A DNA stretch of 64,000 nucleotides from Nocardioides sp. Arc9.136 (GTDB lineage: Bacteria > Actinomycetota > Actinomycetes > Propionibacteriales > Nocardioidaceae), in contig NZ_CP113431.1 in assembly GCF_030506255.1 (NCBI RefSeq), positions 4,165,001 to 4,229,000 of the forward strand, read 5' to 3'. Below the pieces are notes generated by a model. The model did not search any database and was not told where the DNA came from. It saw nothing but the letters and a program-made list of their open reading frames with translations. Positions 24,052 through 31,694 of the stretch are shown here, in pieces. Numbering within the stretch: position 1 is the first letter of the stretch; every line of letters begins with the position of its first letter. The position numbers and the translations under genes are program-made.

Positions 24052-26008
24052 CGCGTCGAGCGCCCGGCCGGCCGACTCCGCGACCTGGTGGCTGTGCGTC
24101 GATCCCTCCAGCGCCGCAGCGGCCCGGTCGGCCGCGCCGAGGGTGCGCCACACGTCGGGCGAGAGCTGGTCGCGGACGGCGGCCGCGGCCTCGCGGAGAC
24201 CGGCCAGCGCCTGCGCCACCGAGCCGGGCCGGCCGGCGTCGAGCAGCAGCGAGCGGAAGTCGGCGTCGAGGTCGCCCTCGCTGCTCCCGGCGAGCCGGTG
24301 GACGGCGTCCATGACCACCGCCAGGACCGCGCCGCCCGCCGACCGCGGGCGGGTGCGGAAGTCCTCGGCCAGCGCGTGCGCGACGAGCACCAGCCGCAGC
24401 ATCGCCTCCGCCCGCTCGGCGTACCGCCCGAGCCAGTGCATGTCCTCCAGCACCCGCGGCACGGTCACCGTCAGCGCCCGCGAGCTGGTCATCGGCAGCA
24501 CCTCGGCGAGCCCCTGGTCCGGCTCCTCGGGCGACCCCTTGAGCACCCACACGTCCTTGCTCGCCCCGCCGCCCCCGCCGCCGTCCCCGCCGCCGGTGAA
24601 CGGGTGCTCGTCGTGGACGGTCGCGAGGCCCCCGACGAACGGGCGGTAGGCCGAGCCGTAGCGGAGCACGAACGTCCGCAGGGTGAGCGGCCTCGGCGTG
24701 GTCGCGCCGACGGCGCCGGGCCGGGCGCCGGGCCGGTACGCCGGGGCGTGCGAGAGCGGCAGCCGCTCCTGGCCCACGTACCGGTGCGGCTCGGCGAGGA
24801 TCCGCCGGCGCAGCCCGGCCGCCCCCTGGCGGATCGGCGCGGCCGGCCCGTCGAGGGTGCGCACCCCAGCTCCCCGACCCGGTCCAGCACGTGCTCGAGC
24901 GAGTCGGGGTCCCCGCACCACCACGTCGGCACCGAGGCCAGCCGCAGCGGCTCGCCGAGCAGCGCCTGGCAGGCCGCCGGCAGGTGGGGCAGCAGGGCGG
25001 GGTTCTCGAGCACGCCGGCACCGAGCCCGTTGACGACCCGGACCCGCCCGCGGCGTACCGCCTCGGTGAGCCCGGCGACCCCCAGCCGGGAGTCGCCGCG
25101 CAGCTCCAGCGGGTCGCTCCACGCCGCGTCGACCCGGCGCAGCACGACGTCGACGCGCTCCAGCCGGCCGCTGGCGCGCAGGTGCACCCAGCCGTCGCGG
25201 ACCACGAGGTCGCTGCCGCGGACCAGCGGGAAGCCGAGCGCGGAGGCGAGGAAGGCCTGGTCGTACGCCGAGCCCGAGCAGGTGCCGGGCGACAGCACGA
25301 CCACCCGCGGGTCGGCGAGGTCGTCGTCGGCCGACTGCAGGAGCGCGGACCGGAGCGCCCACAGGTAGGGCTCGACGCGGTGCGGGCCGGCCTCGCGGTA
25401 GAGCTCCGGCACGACCCTCGAGACCGCCCGGCGGTTCTCCATCGCGTGCCCCAGCCCGGACGGCGCCTGCGCCCGGTCACCGAGGACCCGCCACTCGCCG
25501 GCGGCGTCGCGGCCGAGGTCGACGCCGCACAGCACGAGCGGGCGCGGGTCGGTGGCCGAGCGGCGGGCGACCGGCCGCACGAAGCCGGCGTGGCCGAGCA
25601 CCGCCGCGGCGGGCAGCACCCCCTCGGCGAGCAGCCGCTGCTCGCCGTACAGGTCCTGCAGCAGGGCGTTGAGCAGCTCCGCGCGCTGGGCCAGGCCGAC
25701 CTCCAGCGGGGTCCACTGCGCGGCGTCGAGCACGAGCGGCACGGGGTCGAGCCGCCACCCGCCCGGCCTGCCGGGCCCGCCGGCGCGCGGCGAGGTGACG
25801 CCGTCGTTCGCCAGCAGCCGGGCGATGCCGCGGTCGACGCGGTGCAGGTCGGCCGGGGTCAGGCCGACGGCGACCTCGGCGAGCCCCTTCAGGCCGGGCG
25901 CAGCGAGCCGTCCGGGCCGACGACCTCGTCGTAGCCGCCACCGGGGCCCCCGCCCTCGAGCAGCGCCGGCCGGGCGACGGCGGCGGCGTAGTCGCGCAGG
26001 ACGGTCAC
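24052..26008 (-). pseudogene. Decayed circularly permuted ATP-grasp (DUF404/407) - alpha-E (DUF403) fusion gene
   Basis: Three consecutive reading frames together encode most of a known two-domain fusion. Piece 1, from GTG 26006-26008, reads VTVLRDYAAAVARPALLEGG and ends at TGA 25889-25891 after GSLRPA. Piece 2 resumes at once, GLKGLAEVAVGLTPADLHRVD, and carries most of the ATP-grasp domain to VLDRVGELG near 24867. Piece 3 continues VRTLDGPAAPIRQGA, the ATP-grasp end (VWVLKGSPEE) and the alpha-E start (MTSSRALTVTVPRVLEDMHWLGRYAERAE in two parts). Each junction fits loss of one base in or beside a G-rich run. Similarity stops at HSHQVAESAGRALD, about halfway through alpha-E, at 24052. Intact relatives are typically near 800+ aa and linked to peptide-type ligations. 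Two indels plus a lost 3' end make a pseudogene most likely; indels alone could be assembly errors. Confidence 0.85.
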
Positions 26009-26050
26009 GGCGCCAAGTCTGACGGAGCCCGGCGCCGACCGCGGCCGGAG

Positions 26051-27121
26051 TCAGCGGGCGAAGGACTCCGCGAGCCGCAGCAGCCGGTCGTTGGCCTCGG
26101 TCTCGCCGATCGACACCCGGGCGCCCTCGCCCGCGAACGGCCGGACCACGATGCCGAGGTCGTCGGCCGCCACCGCGAAGTCGGCCGTCCGCCCGCCGAG
26201 CCCGAACCAGACGAAGTTGCCCTGGGCGTCCGGCACGTCCCACCCGCGCTCGCGCAGGCCCTCGACCACGCGGGTCCGCTCGGCCACGAGCGCGTCGACC
26301 CGTTCGAGCAGCTCCGCGCGCCGCTCCAGGCTTGCGATCGCCGCGACCTGCGCGACGGTGGAGACCCCGAAGGGCAGCGACACCGCCCGCAGCGCCGCCG
26401 CGACCGGCGCGGGCGCCACGGCGTACCCCACGCGGAAGCCGGCGAGCCCGTAGGCCTTGGAAAACGTGCGGGTCAGCACGACGTTGTCGTGGCGGCGGTA
26501 CGTCGCGATGCCGTCGACCGGGTCGTCGGTGCGCACGAACTCCACGTAGGCCTCGTCCACGACGACCAGCACGTGTGCCGGCACCCGGGCGAGGAACGCG
26601 TCCAGCTCGGCCTGGGTCACCGCCGGCCCGGTCGGGTTGTTGGGCGTGCAGACCAGGACGACCCTGGTCCGGTCGGTGATCGCCGCGACCATCGCGTCGA
26701 GGTCGTGGCGACCGTCGGGCAGCAGCGGCACCCGCACCGCCGTGGCCGCCGCCGCGGTGACCGCGATCGGGTAGGCCTCGAAGGAGCGCCAGGCGAAGAC
26801 CACCTCGTCGCCGGCGTCGCAGAAGGCCTGCACCAGCTGGTAGATCAGCCCCACCGACCCCGTCGCCACCGACAGGTGGTCGGCGGGCACGTCGAAGGTC
26901 TCCGCCAGCTTGGCGTAGAGCGCCGCCGACCCCATGTCGGGGTAGCGGTTCATCGCCCCCACGGCCACCTGGACCGCCTCGACGACGCCGGGCAGCGGCG
27001 GGTAGGGGTTCTCGTTGCTGGAGAGCTTGTAGGACACCATCCCGGGCCGCACCGTCGGCGGCCGCCCGGCGACGTACGGCGGGATGTCGGCGACGTTCGG
27101 GCGGGGCTGCGGCGTGCTCAC
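26051..27121 (-). CDS. pat: Aromatic amino acid / histidinol-phosphate aminotransferase, Pat/HisC2 type (356 aa)
   Basis: A fold-type I, PLP-dependent aminotransferase. The closest remembered relative is M. tuberculosis Rv3772 (Pat/HisC2), sharing LSSNENPYPPLPGVVEAV, GSVGLIYQLVQAFCDAGDEV with VFAWRSFEAYP, VCTPNNPTGPAV, VDEAYVEFV and the PLP-lysine motif RTFSKAYGLAGFRVGYA. Arg contacts lie in the C-terminal VVRPFAGEGARVSIG. It would transaminate phenylpyruvate-type acids or histidinol phosphate; NCBI-style labels use both names. No his or aro genes are adjacent, favouring the aromatic role. ATG start; a 34-base perfect palindrome lies 74-107 bases upstream. Confidence 0.9.
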   Translation of the reverse strand: MSTPQPRPNVADIPPYVAGRPPTVRPGMVSYKLSSNENPYPPLPGVVEAVQVAVGAMNRYPDMGSAALYAKLAETFDVPADHLSVATGSVGLIYQLVQAFCDAGDEVVFAWRSFEAYPIAVTAAAATAVRVPLLPDGRHDLDAMVAAITDRTRVVLVCTPNNPTGPAVTQAELDAFLARVPAHVLVVVDEAYVEFVRTDDPVDGIATYRRHDNVVLTRTFSKAYGLAGFRVGYAVAPAPVAAALRAVSLPFGVSTVAQVAAIASLERRAELLERVDALVAERTRVVEGLRERGWDVPDAQGNFVWFGLGGRTADFAVAADDLGIVVRPFAGEGARVSIGETEANDRLLRLAESFAR

Positions 27122-27194
27122 GCGCCCAGGCTAGGCCGCTGCCGGCCGGGGGTGGGCCCGGGTCGGCCGGGGCCGGCGGGCGACGCTGCTGCCG

Positions 27195-27228
27195 CCGCAC
27201 GAATCGTTCAATTGAACGATTCGTGCGG
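27195..27228. promoter_or_regulatory. 34-base perfect palindrome upstream of pat
   Basis: Every base from 27195 to 27228 pairs with its mirror partner; the centre is CAATTG. The core GAATCGTTCAATTGAACGAT is AT-rich in a very GC-rich region. A partial second copy, CAATTGAACGATT, lies at 27271-27283. It could be a dimeric regulator's operator, or a hairpin terminator for the VanZ gene that ends at 27336. Confidence 0.75.
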
Positions 27229-27335
27229 GCCCGGAGCCGGTGGGAGCGCTTCCAGGCCGTCGCAACCGCGCAATTGAACGATTGAGGCGGGAGGAGACCC
27301 GGCCGGGAGGAGCGGGCCCGGGCAGGCGGTGCCGG

Positions 27336-27887
27336 CTAGCGCGAGCGCCAGGGGCGCAGGACCAGCGCGAGGAGCAGCCCGATGCCGACGCCGATGGCGG
27401 CGCCGAGGACGTTGTCGACGACGTCGGTGACGTCGCAGGCGCGGTCGAGGCGGGCGAGGACGAGCTGGGTGACCTCGATGCCGACGGAGTACGCCGTGAG
27501 CAGGGCCAGCCCGATCGGCACGGCGAGGAACGCGCCGCGGGTGCGGCGGGCGGCCGCGAGCACGAGCAGGGCGCCGGAGGGGATGAACACGACCGTGTTG
27601 AGCAGCCGCTGGCCGCCGGAGAAGATCCAGAACCCGTCCGGGGCGGGCCCGCCGATGTCCCACGAGCAGGTGTCGAGCCGGCCCTCGGCGGGGACCACCC
27701 CCGGCGCACCGTTCGCGGGGATCAGCGTGATGAACCCGATGACGGTCAGCGACCACACGAAGGCCGCCAGCGAGCCCGAGGTCAGCGCGCCGAGCCGGCC
27801 CCGCAGCGCGAGGTGGAGCAGCAGGCAGACCGCTCCGGAGAGCACGATGCCGAGGAGCATGACGCCCACGCCGCCGATGGGGAACAC
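27336..27887 (-). CDS. VanZ-family membrane protein (183 aa)
   Basis: A VanZ-like protein with four to five membrane segments: LLGIVLSGAVCLLLHLAL near the start, SLAAFVWSLTVIGFITLI, LLNTVVFIPSGALLVLA, AVPIGLALLTAYSVGIEVTQLVL and a C-terminal NVLGAAIGVGIGLLLALVL. The family motif region is CDVTDVVDNVLGAAIG (Asp-x-x-Asn), and GGQRLLNTVVFIP is characteristic. VanZ confers low-level teicoplanin resistance in enterococci, but most chromosomal homologues have no proven role. GTG at 27885-27887 is favoured because TAACGT sits 7 bases upstream, as in other leaderless starts here. Single gene, same strand as pat. Confidence 0.85.
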   Translation of the reverse strand: MFPIGGVGVMLLGIVLSGAVCLLLHLALRGRLGALTSGSLAAFVWSLTVIGFITLIPANGAPGVVPAEGRLDTCSWDIGGPAPDGFWIFSGGQRLLNTVVFIPSGALLVLAAARRTRGAFLAVPIGLALLTAYSVGIEVTQLVLARLDRACDVTDVVDNVLGAAIGVGIGLLLALVLRPWRSR

Positions 27888-27997
27888 GCCCCGGACGTTA
27901 GCCGGACCCCGACGACCGGACACGCCGTACCACCCGATCGGACCATCTGCACCCAAGAACGGGCGTCCCGCCTCCGGTCGGTCCCTATGGTGCTCGG

Positions 27998-28126
27998 GTG
28001 CTGATCGTCCGCAACCTCGGCCTGGGCCTGCTCGTCACGGCCCTCACCGTGCTCTCGTTCGGTCACGCCGCGCCCGAGCAGGGGGCGACGGTCACCACGA
28101 CCTGCGCCAGCGACGACTGCCGCTGA
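27998..28126 (+). CDS. Small predicted membrane/secreted peptide (42 aa)
   Basis: A short open frame with a hydrophobic N-terminus (VLIVRNLGLGLLVTALTVLS) and a polar tail holding two cysteines, TTTCASDDCR at the end. It fits a signal-anchored or exported peptide. The GTG is preceded by TATGGT and 6 bases, the same promoter/start arrangement as at least eight neighbouring genes. It occupies the gap between the divergent VanZ start and the dimethylargininase-like stop. No family was recognised; coding status rests on that promoter and a sensible hydrophobic/polar layout. Confidence 0.5.
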   Translation: MLIVRNLGLGLLVTALTVLSFGHAAPEQGATVTTTCASDDCR

Positions 28127-28155
28127 CGCCGTCGCCGACGCCCACCGCGCGGCGC

Positions 28156-29046
28156 TCAGGCCGGCAGCAGCACCTCGCCGCCCGGGACGACCGCGAGGTC
28201 GCGACCCAGGGCGATGTCGACCGGGTTGGTCAGGCAGCGGATCGAGCCGCCGCCCTTGTGGAACTCCGAGACGTCGACGAGCACGACCTCGAAGCCCCAC
28301 TCCTCCAGCTGCGCGCGGACGCGGTCGGGGCAGGCCGGCATCACGACGGTCCGGCCGACGACCACCGAGTTGGCGCAGAACGTCGTGAGCGCCTCCTCCT
28401 CGGTCAGCACCAGCGGCTCGGGGACGAGCTCGAAGAGCGCGGCCGCCGAGGCGTCGTCCAGCGCGGACGGGCAGACCAGCGCCCGGCGGTCGTCGAGGGG
28501 GCAGAAGGCCAGGTCGAGGTGGTACATCCCGGGGTGGGTGATCCGCAGGCCGCGCACCCGCACGCCGAGCTCGGTGGCCAGGTGCTTGAGCGCCAGCTCC
28601 TCGGTGCGCGGGCCATGGCCGACGACCAGGTCGCCGCGGAAGGCGAACGCGTCGCCCGCCTCGAGGTGGGCACCCACGCCGTCCCGGCCGACGTACGACG
28701 TGGTGGCGCCGGTGCCGGCGAACCACGGCTGCGCCGACAGCGTCTCCATCCGGCGCTCGGCGTAGCGCATGTGCGACATGACCACGTGCCGCGAGCCGTC
28801 CTGGCGGACCAGGCCGAGGCCGAGGTTCATCGCGTAGACCATGTCCGGCGCGTCCGGGCGCTGCGGCAGCACGTCGACCGTGCCGCCGAGCCCCTCGATC
28901 GCGCCGACCATCGCCTGCCACTGGGCCAGCGCCAGCGCGGGGTCGGGCTGGTCGGCGACGTCCATGAAGGGGTTGATGGCGTACTCGATGCGGAAGTGCG
29001 ACGGCTCCACCGCGACGTACCGACGGCCCCACTGCAGCTGCTCCAC
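28156..29046 (-). CDS. Dimethylargininase / amidinotransferase-family hydrolase (296 aa)
   Basis: A guanidine-modifying enzyme of the pentein fold (DDAH/arginine deiminase superfamily), which would hydrolyse a methylated or free arginine side chain to citrulline. Key motifs: AINPFMDVADQPDPALALAQW at the N-terminus (in parts), DMVYAMNLGL, the His site THPGMYHLDLAFCPL and the nucleophile near the C-terminus, KGGGSIRCLTNPVDIA (Cys). Length is as expected. The GTG at 29044-29046 has GGGAGG 7 bases upstream. The frame continues upstream, but that part overlaps the operator. It is divergent from a GntR regulator with an intervening palindrome, so local control is likely. Confidence 0.85.
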   Translation of the reverse strand: MEQLQWGRRYVAVEPSHFRIEYAINPFMDVADQPDPALALAQWQAMVGAIEGLGGTVDVLPQRPDAPDMVYAMNLGLGLVRQDGSRHVVMSHMRYAERRMETLSAQPWFAGTGATTSYVGRDGVGAHLEAGDAFAFRGDLVVGHGPRTEELALKHLATELGVRVRGLRITHPGMYHLDLAFCPLDDRRALVCPSALDDASAAALFELVPEPLVLTEEEALTTFCANSVVVGRTVVMPACPDRVRAQLEEWGFEVVLVDVSEFHKGGGSIRCLTNPVDIALGRDLAVVPGGEVLLPA

Positions 29047-29077
29047 GAGCACACCTCCCGCTCCTCGTCCTCCGACG

Positions 29078-29097
29078 ATTGTCAGACAATCTGACAA
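29078..29097. promoter_or_regulatory. GntR/FadR-type operator between the dimethylargininase-like gene and gntR
   Basis: ATTGTCAGACAAT is a perfect inverted repeat around one central base, and it sits inside a longer one, TTGTCAGA/TCTGACAA around 3 bases (29079-29097). This matches the TTGTCNGACAA style bound by FadR/FCD-type GntR proteins. It lies 32 bases before the enzyme start and 65 bases before the regulator start. Confidence 0.75.
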
Positions 29098-29161
29098 CGC
29101 GGAGTGTGGGGCACGACGGGCTCCCCGCACAACTCGGCGCGCGTGGTGGATGATGGAGCCC

Positions 29162-29836
29162 ATGTCCGAGCCGTTCGGCACGCTGAGCCTCGATCACTCC
29201 TCGACCGTCGACCGCGTGGCCGAGGAGCTGCGGCGGGCGGTGTTCGACGGCGAGCTCGCGAGCGGCACCGCCCTGCGGGAGGTCGCCCTCGCGGCCTCGC
29301 TCGGTGTCTCGCGGCCGACGGTCCGGGAGGCGCTCACCCTGCTGGTGGCCGAGGGACTGGCCACCCGCGAGCCGCACCGGGGCGTCAGCGTGACCACGCC
29401 CGACCCGGACTCGGTGCGCGACGTGTGCCGCGCCCGCGCGGTCCTCGAGGGCGCCGGCGTCCACCGCTGGGGGGAGGCCGGCCAGCCCGCCCGGGACCTG
29501 GTCCGCACGACGCTGGTCGCCTACACCTCGGCCGTCGCCGACGGCGGCTCCTACCAGCTCCTCAACGAGCGGCACCTCGCCTTCCACGTCTCGCTGGTCG
29601 GCCTGACCGGGTCCCCGCGGCTGGTGCACATGGCCGAGCTCCTGGTCACCGAGCTGAAGCTGGCGCTCGCCCAGGTCGACCGCATCCGCCGCAACGCCCA
29701 CGACCAGGCCGACTCCCACCGGGCGCTGCTGGACCTGCTCGAGGCGGGGGACATCCCGGGCGCCTCGGCCTTCCTCGACCGCCACCTCGCCGACGCCGAG
29801 GTGGCGATCATCGAGGCGCTGGGCATCGAGCGCTGA
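29162..29836 (+). CDS. GntR-family transcriptional regulator, FCD type (224 aa)
   Basis: A DNA-binding regulator with an N-terminal winged helix (VAEELRRAVFDGELASGTAL, then REVALAASLGVSRPTVREAL, the recognition helix, about residues 40-60). The C-terminal helical FCD effector domain has metal-type residues in CRARAVLEGAGVHRW, LNERHLAFHVSLVG and HRALLDLLEAGD. It usually represses a divergent catabolic gene and is released by a small acid ligand. The neighbour is the dimethylargininase-like hydrolase, with a palindromic operator between. ATG at 29162 is chosen; ATGs at 29150 and 29153 are in frame and possible. Confidence 0.9.
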   Translation: MSEPFGTLSLDHSSTVDRVAEELRRAVFDGELASGTALREVALAASLGVSRPTVREALTLLVAEGLATREPHRGVSVTTPDPDSVRDVCRARAVLEGAGVHRWGEAGQPARDLVRTTLVAYTSAVADGGSYQLLNERHLAFHVSLVGLTGSPRLVHMAELLVTELKLALAQVDRIRRNAHDQADSHRALLDLLEAGDIPGASAFLDRHLADAEVAIIEALGIER

Positions 29837-29885
29837 CCCGGCAGGGGCTCAGCCCCGCCTCAGGCCCGGCTGCCAGGATGGCGGC

Positions 29886-30278
29886 GTGCGCTTCCTCTCC
29901 TGGCTCCTGACCAACGCGGTCGCGCTGGCGACGGCGGCCTGGCTGGTCGACGGGGTCCGGTTCACCGGCCCCTCGAGCGGCACCGCCGAGCTCGAGCACA
30001 AGTGGGCGTCCCTGCTGCTGGTCGCGCTCATCCTCGGCGTGGTCACCTCGGTGGTGAAGCCGGTGCTCACCCTGCTGTCGATCCCGTTCATCATCGTCAC
30101 CCTCGGGCTGTTCCTGCTGGTCATCAATGCCGCGATGCTCGCGCTCACCGGCTGGCTGGCCGAGCAGCTCGACCTCGGCTTCCGGGTCGACGGGTTCTGG
30201 CCGGCCGTCCTCGGTGCGATCGTCATCACCCTGATGACGTGGGTCGTCGACCGCCTGGTCGGGGAGGACCGCCGATGA
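29886..30278 (+). CDS. Phage_holin_4_2 / YvlD-family membrane protein (130 aa)
   Basis: A four-helix integral membrane protein. Segments: 3-20 (FLSWLLTNAVALATAAWLV), 42-60 (LLLVALILGVVTSVVKPVL), 63-90 (SIPFIIVTLGLFLLVINAAMLALT) and 105-122 (WPAVLGAIVITLMTWVV). The NxVKPVLxLLSIPF stretch is the family hallmark. Despite the Pfam name it is a chromosomal protein, not part of a prophage. GTG start with CAGGAT 6 bases upstream. The stop overlaps the LMW phosphatase start (ATGA), so the two are translationally coupled. Function is unknown. Confidence 0.88.
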   Translation: MRFLSWLLTNAVALATAAWLVDGVRFTGPSSGTAELEHKWASLLLVALILGVVTSVVKPVLTLLSIPFIIVTLGLFLLVINAAMLALTGWLAEQLDLGFRVDGFWPAVLGAIVITLMTWVVDRLVGEDRR

Positions 30279-30784
30279 GCAACGCCCACACCCTGCTGCC
30301 CCAGCCCCGCCTGCCCGGCCGCTACGCGATCGCGCTGGTCTGCCTGGGCAACATCTGCCGCTCGCCGATGGCCGACGTCGTGCTCGTCCAGCGCCTCGAC
30401 GACGCCGGGCTGTCCGGCCTGGTCCAGGTCCGCAGCTCCGGCACCGGCGACTGGCACGTCGGCAACCCGATGGACGACCGGGCCGCGGCGACCCTCACCG
30501 CCGCGGGGTACGACGCGACCCGGCACCGCGCCCGGCAGTTCGCGCGCAGCTGGCTCGACGAGCTGGACCTGGTGCTGGTGATGGACGGCGCGAACCTCGA
30601 CGACGTCGGCGGGCGCAGCGAGCGGGTCATGCTCTTCGGCGAGTTCGACCCCGTCACCCCCGGCACCGAGGTGCCGGACCCGTACTACGGTGGCCCGGAC
30701 GGCTTCGAGGAGGTGCTGCAGATGGTCGAGCGAACGTCGGTCGCGATCACCGCGGCCCTGCAGCGGCTGATGGACCGCCCGTGA
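30275..30784 (+). CDS. Low-molecular-weight protein-tyrosine phosphatase (169 aa)
   Basis: Hydrolyses phosphotyrosine by a cysteine nucleophile. The P-loop VCLGNICRSP sits at 22-31 (Cys23-x5-Arg29), followed by SPMADVVL. RSSGTGDWHVGNPMDDRA is typical, and the general-acid Asp is in VPDPYYGGPDGFE. Length is slightly above the usual 150-160 because of a 16-residue N-terminal extension. It resembles PtpA of mycobacteria. Coupled to the YvlD-like gene by a 4-base overlap, and followed 24 bases later by a fructosamine-kinase-type gene, which suggests one transcript of three. No bacterial tyrosine kinase gene is nearby. Confidence 0.95.
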   Translation: MSNAHTLLPQPRLPGRYAIALVCLGNICRSPMADVVLVQRLDDAGLSGLVQVRSSGTGDWHVGNPMDDRAAATLTAAGYDATRHRARQFARSWLDELDLVLVMDGANLDDVGGRSERVMLFGEFDPVTPGTEVPDPYYGGPDGFEEVLQMVERTSVAITAALQRLMDRP

Positions 30785-30808
30785 CCCGCCAGCGGACGCT
30801 GGGCTGAG

Positions 30809-31681
30809 ATGGCCCGCCAGCCACTGGTCGCCCGTCGCGCCGAGGAGCTCCTCGGCGCCGCCGTGGTGGCCACGGCCCCGGTGGCCGGCGGCGACACCGC
30901 CACCGCCACCAAGCTGCGGCTCAGCGACGGCACCACCGCGCTGATGAAGACGCTCGCGCACGCGCCGGCCGACTTCTTCGAGGTCGAGGCCCGAGGACTG
31001 CGCTGGCTGGGCGCGGTCGAGGGCGGGGCCCGCGTGCCGGACGTGCTGGCCGTGGACGCCGAGTGCCTCGTGGTGCGCTGGGTCGAACCGGGCAAGCAGA
31101 CGGCCGAGGCGGCCGCGGACCTCGGCCGGGCGCTGGCCGCCACCCACGCCGCCGGCGCCGCGGCGTACGGGGCGGGACCGGACGGCGAGCACCGCGACGG
31201 CTACATCGCCCGCCTCCCCCTGCCGAACCGGGCCGCCCCCACCTGGGCGGAGTTCTTCGCCGTCCGCCGGGTGCTGCCCTACCTCAAGCTCGCCCGCGAC
31301 CGGGGCGCCGTCACCCCCGAGCAGGCCGCGAGCGTCGAGTCGGTGGTCGGCCGGCTGCCCACCCTGGTGCCCGAGGAGGGCCCGGCCCGGCTGCACGGCG
31401 ACCTGTGGAACGGCAACGTCGTCTGGGGCGGCGACGGCGTCCACCTGGTCGACCCCGCCGCCCACGGCGGCCACCGCGAGACCGACCTGGCGATGCTGTC
31501 GCTGTTCGGGCTGCCGCACCTGCCCAAGGCGCTCGAGGCGTACGTCGACGCCGCCCCGCTCGCGGACGGCTGGGAGGACCGGCTGGCGCTGCACCAGCTC
31601 TTCCCGCTGCTCGTGCACGCCTGCATGTTCGGCGGCGGGTACGGCGCGCGCGCCGCGGCCGCGGCCGCCCGCTACCGCTGA
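30809..31681 (+). CDS. Fructosamine kinase family protein (290 aa)
   Basis: A small-molecule kinase of the aminoglycoside-phosphotransferase-like fold that phosphorylates ketoamine (Amadori) adducts, helping to deglycate proteins or sugars. The nucleotide-binding region reads VAGGDTATATKLRLSDGTTALMK with the Lys. The catalytic loop is ARLHGDLWNGNVVW (Asp and Asn), and the metal-binding Asp is HLVDPAAHGGHRETDLAM. C-terminal helices follow. ATG start 24 bases after the LMW phosphatase stop, with GGGCTGAG before it. Probably the third gene of the yvlD-like/phosphatase transcript; a link in function is not evident. Confidence 0.92.
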   Translation: MARQPLVARRAEELLGAAVVATAPVAGGDTATATKLRLSDGTTALMKTLAHAPADFFEVEARGLRWLGAVEGGARVPDVLAVDAECLVVRWVEPGKQTAEAAADLGRALAATHAAGAAAYGAGPDGEHRDGYIARLPLPNRAAPTWAEFFAVRRVLPYLKLARDRGAVTPEQAASVESVVGRLPTLVPEEGPARLHGDLWNGNVVWGGDGVHLVDPAAHGGHRETDLAMLSLFGLPHLPKALEAYVDAAPLADGWEDRLALHQLFPLLVHACMFGGGYGARAAAAAARYR

Positions 31682-31694
31682 CCCCGCCCCTCGG

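Noticed and set aside
21553..25362. A single 1269-codon open frame on the minus strand joining alpha-E, antisense of the membrane gene, and RNase J
   Set aside because: High GC makes stop codons rare. RNase J homology begins at 23238 with its own start context, and the middle portion has no protein-like features. Treated as pseudogene debris plus a normal rnj.
29886..30278. Prophage remnant suggested by the phage-holin family name
   Set aside because: The YvlD/Phage_holin_4_2 family is mostly chromosomal, and no capsid, integrase, lysin or att-like repeats are nearby.
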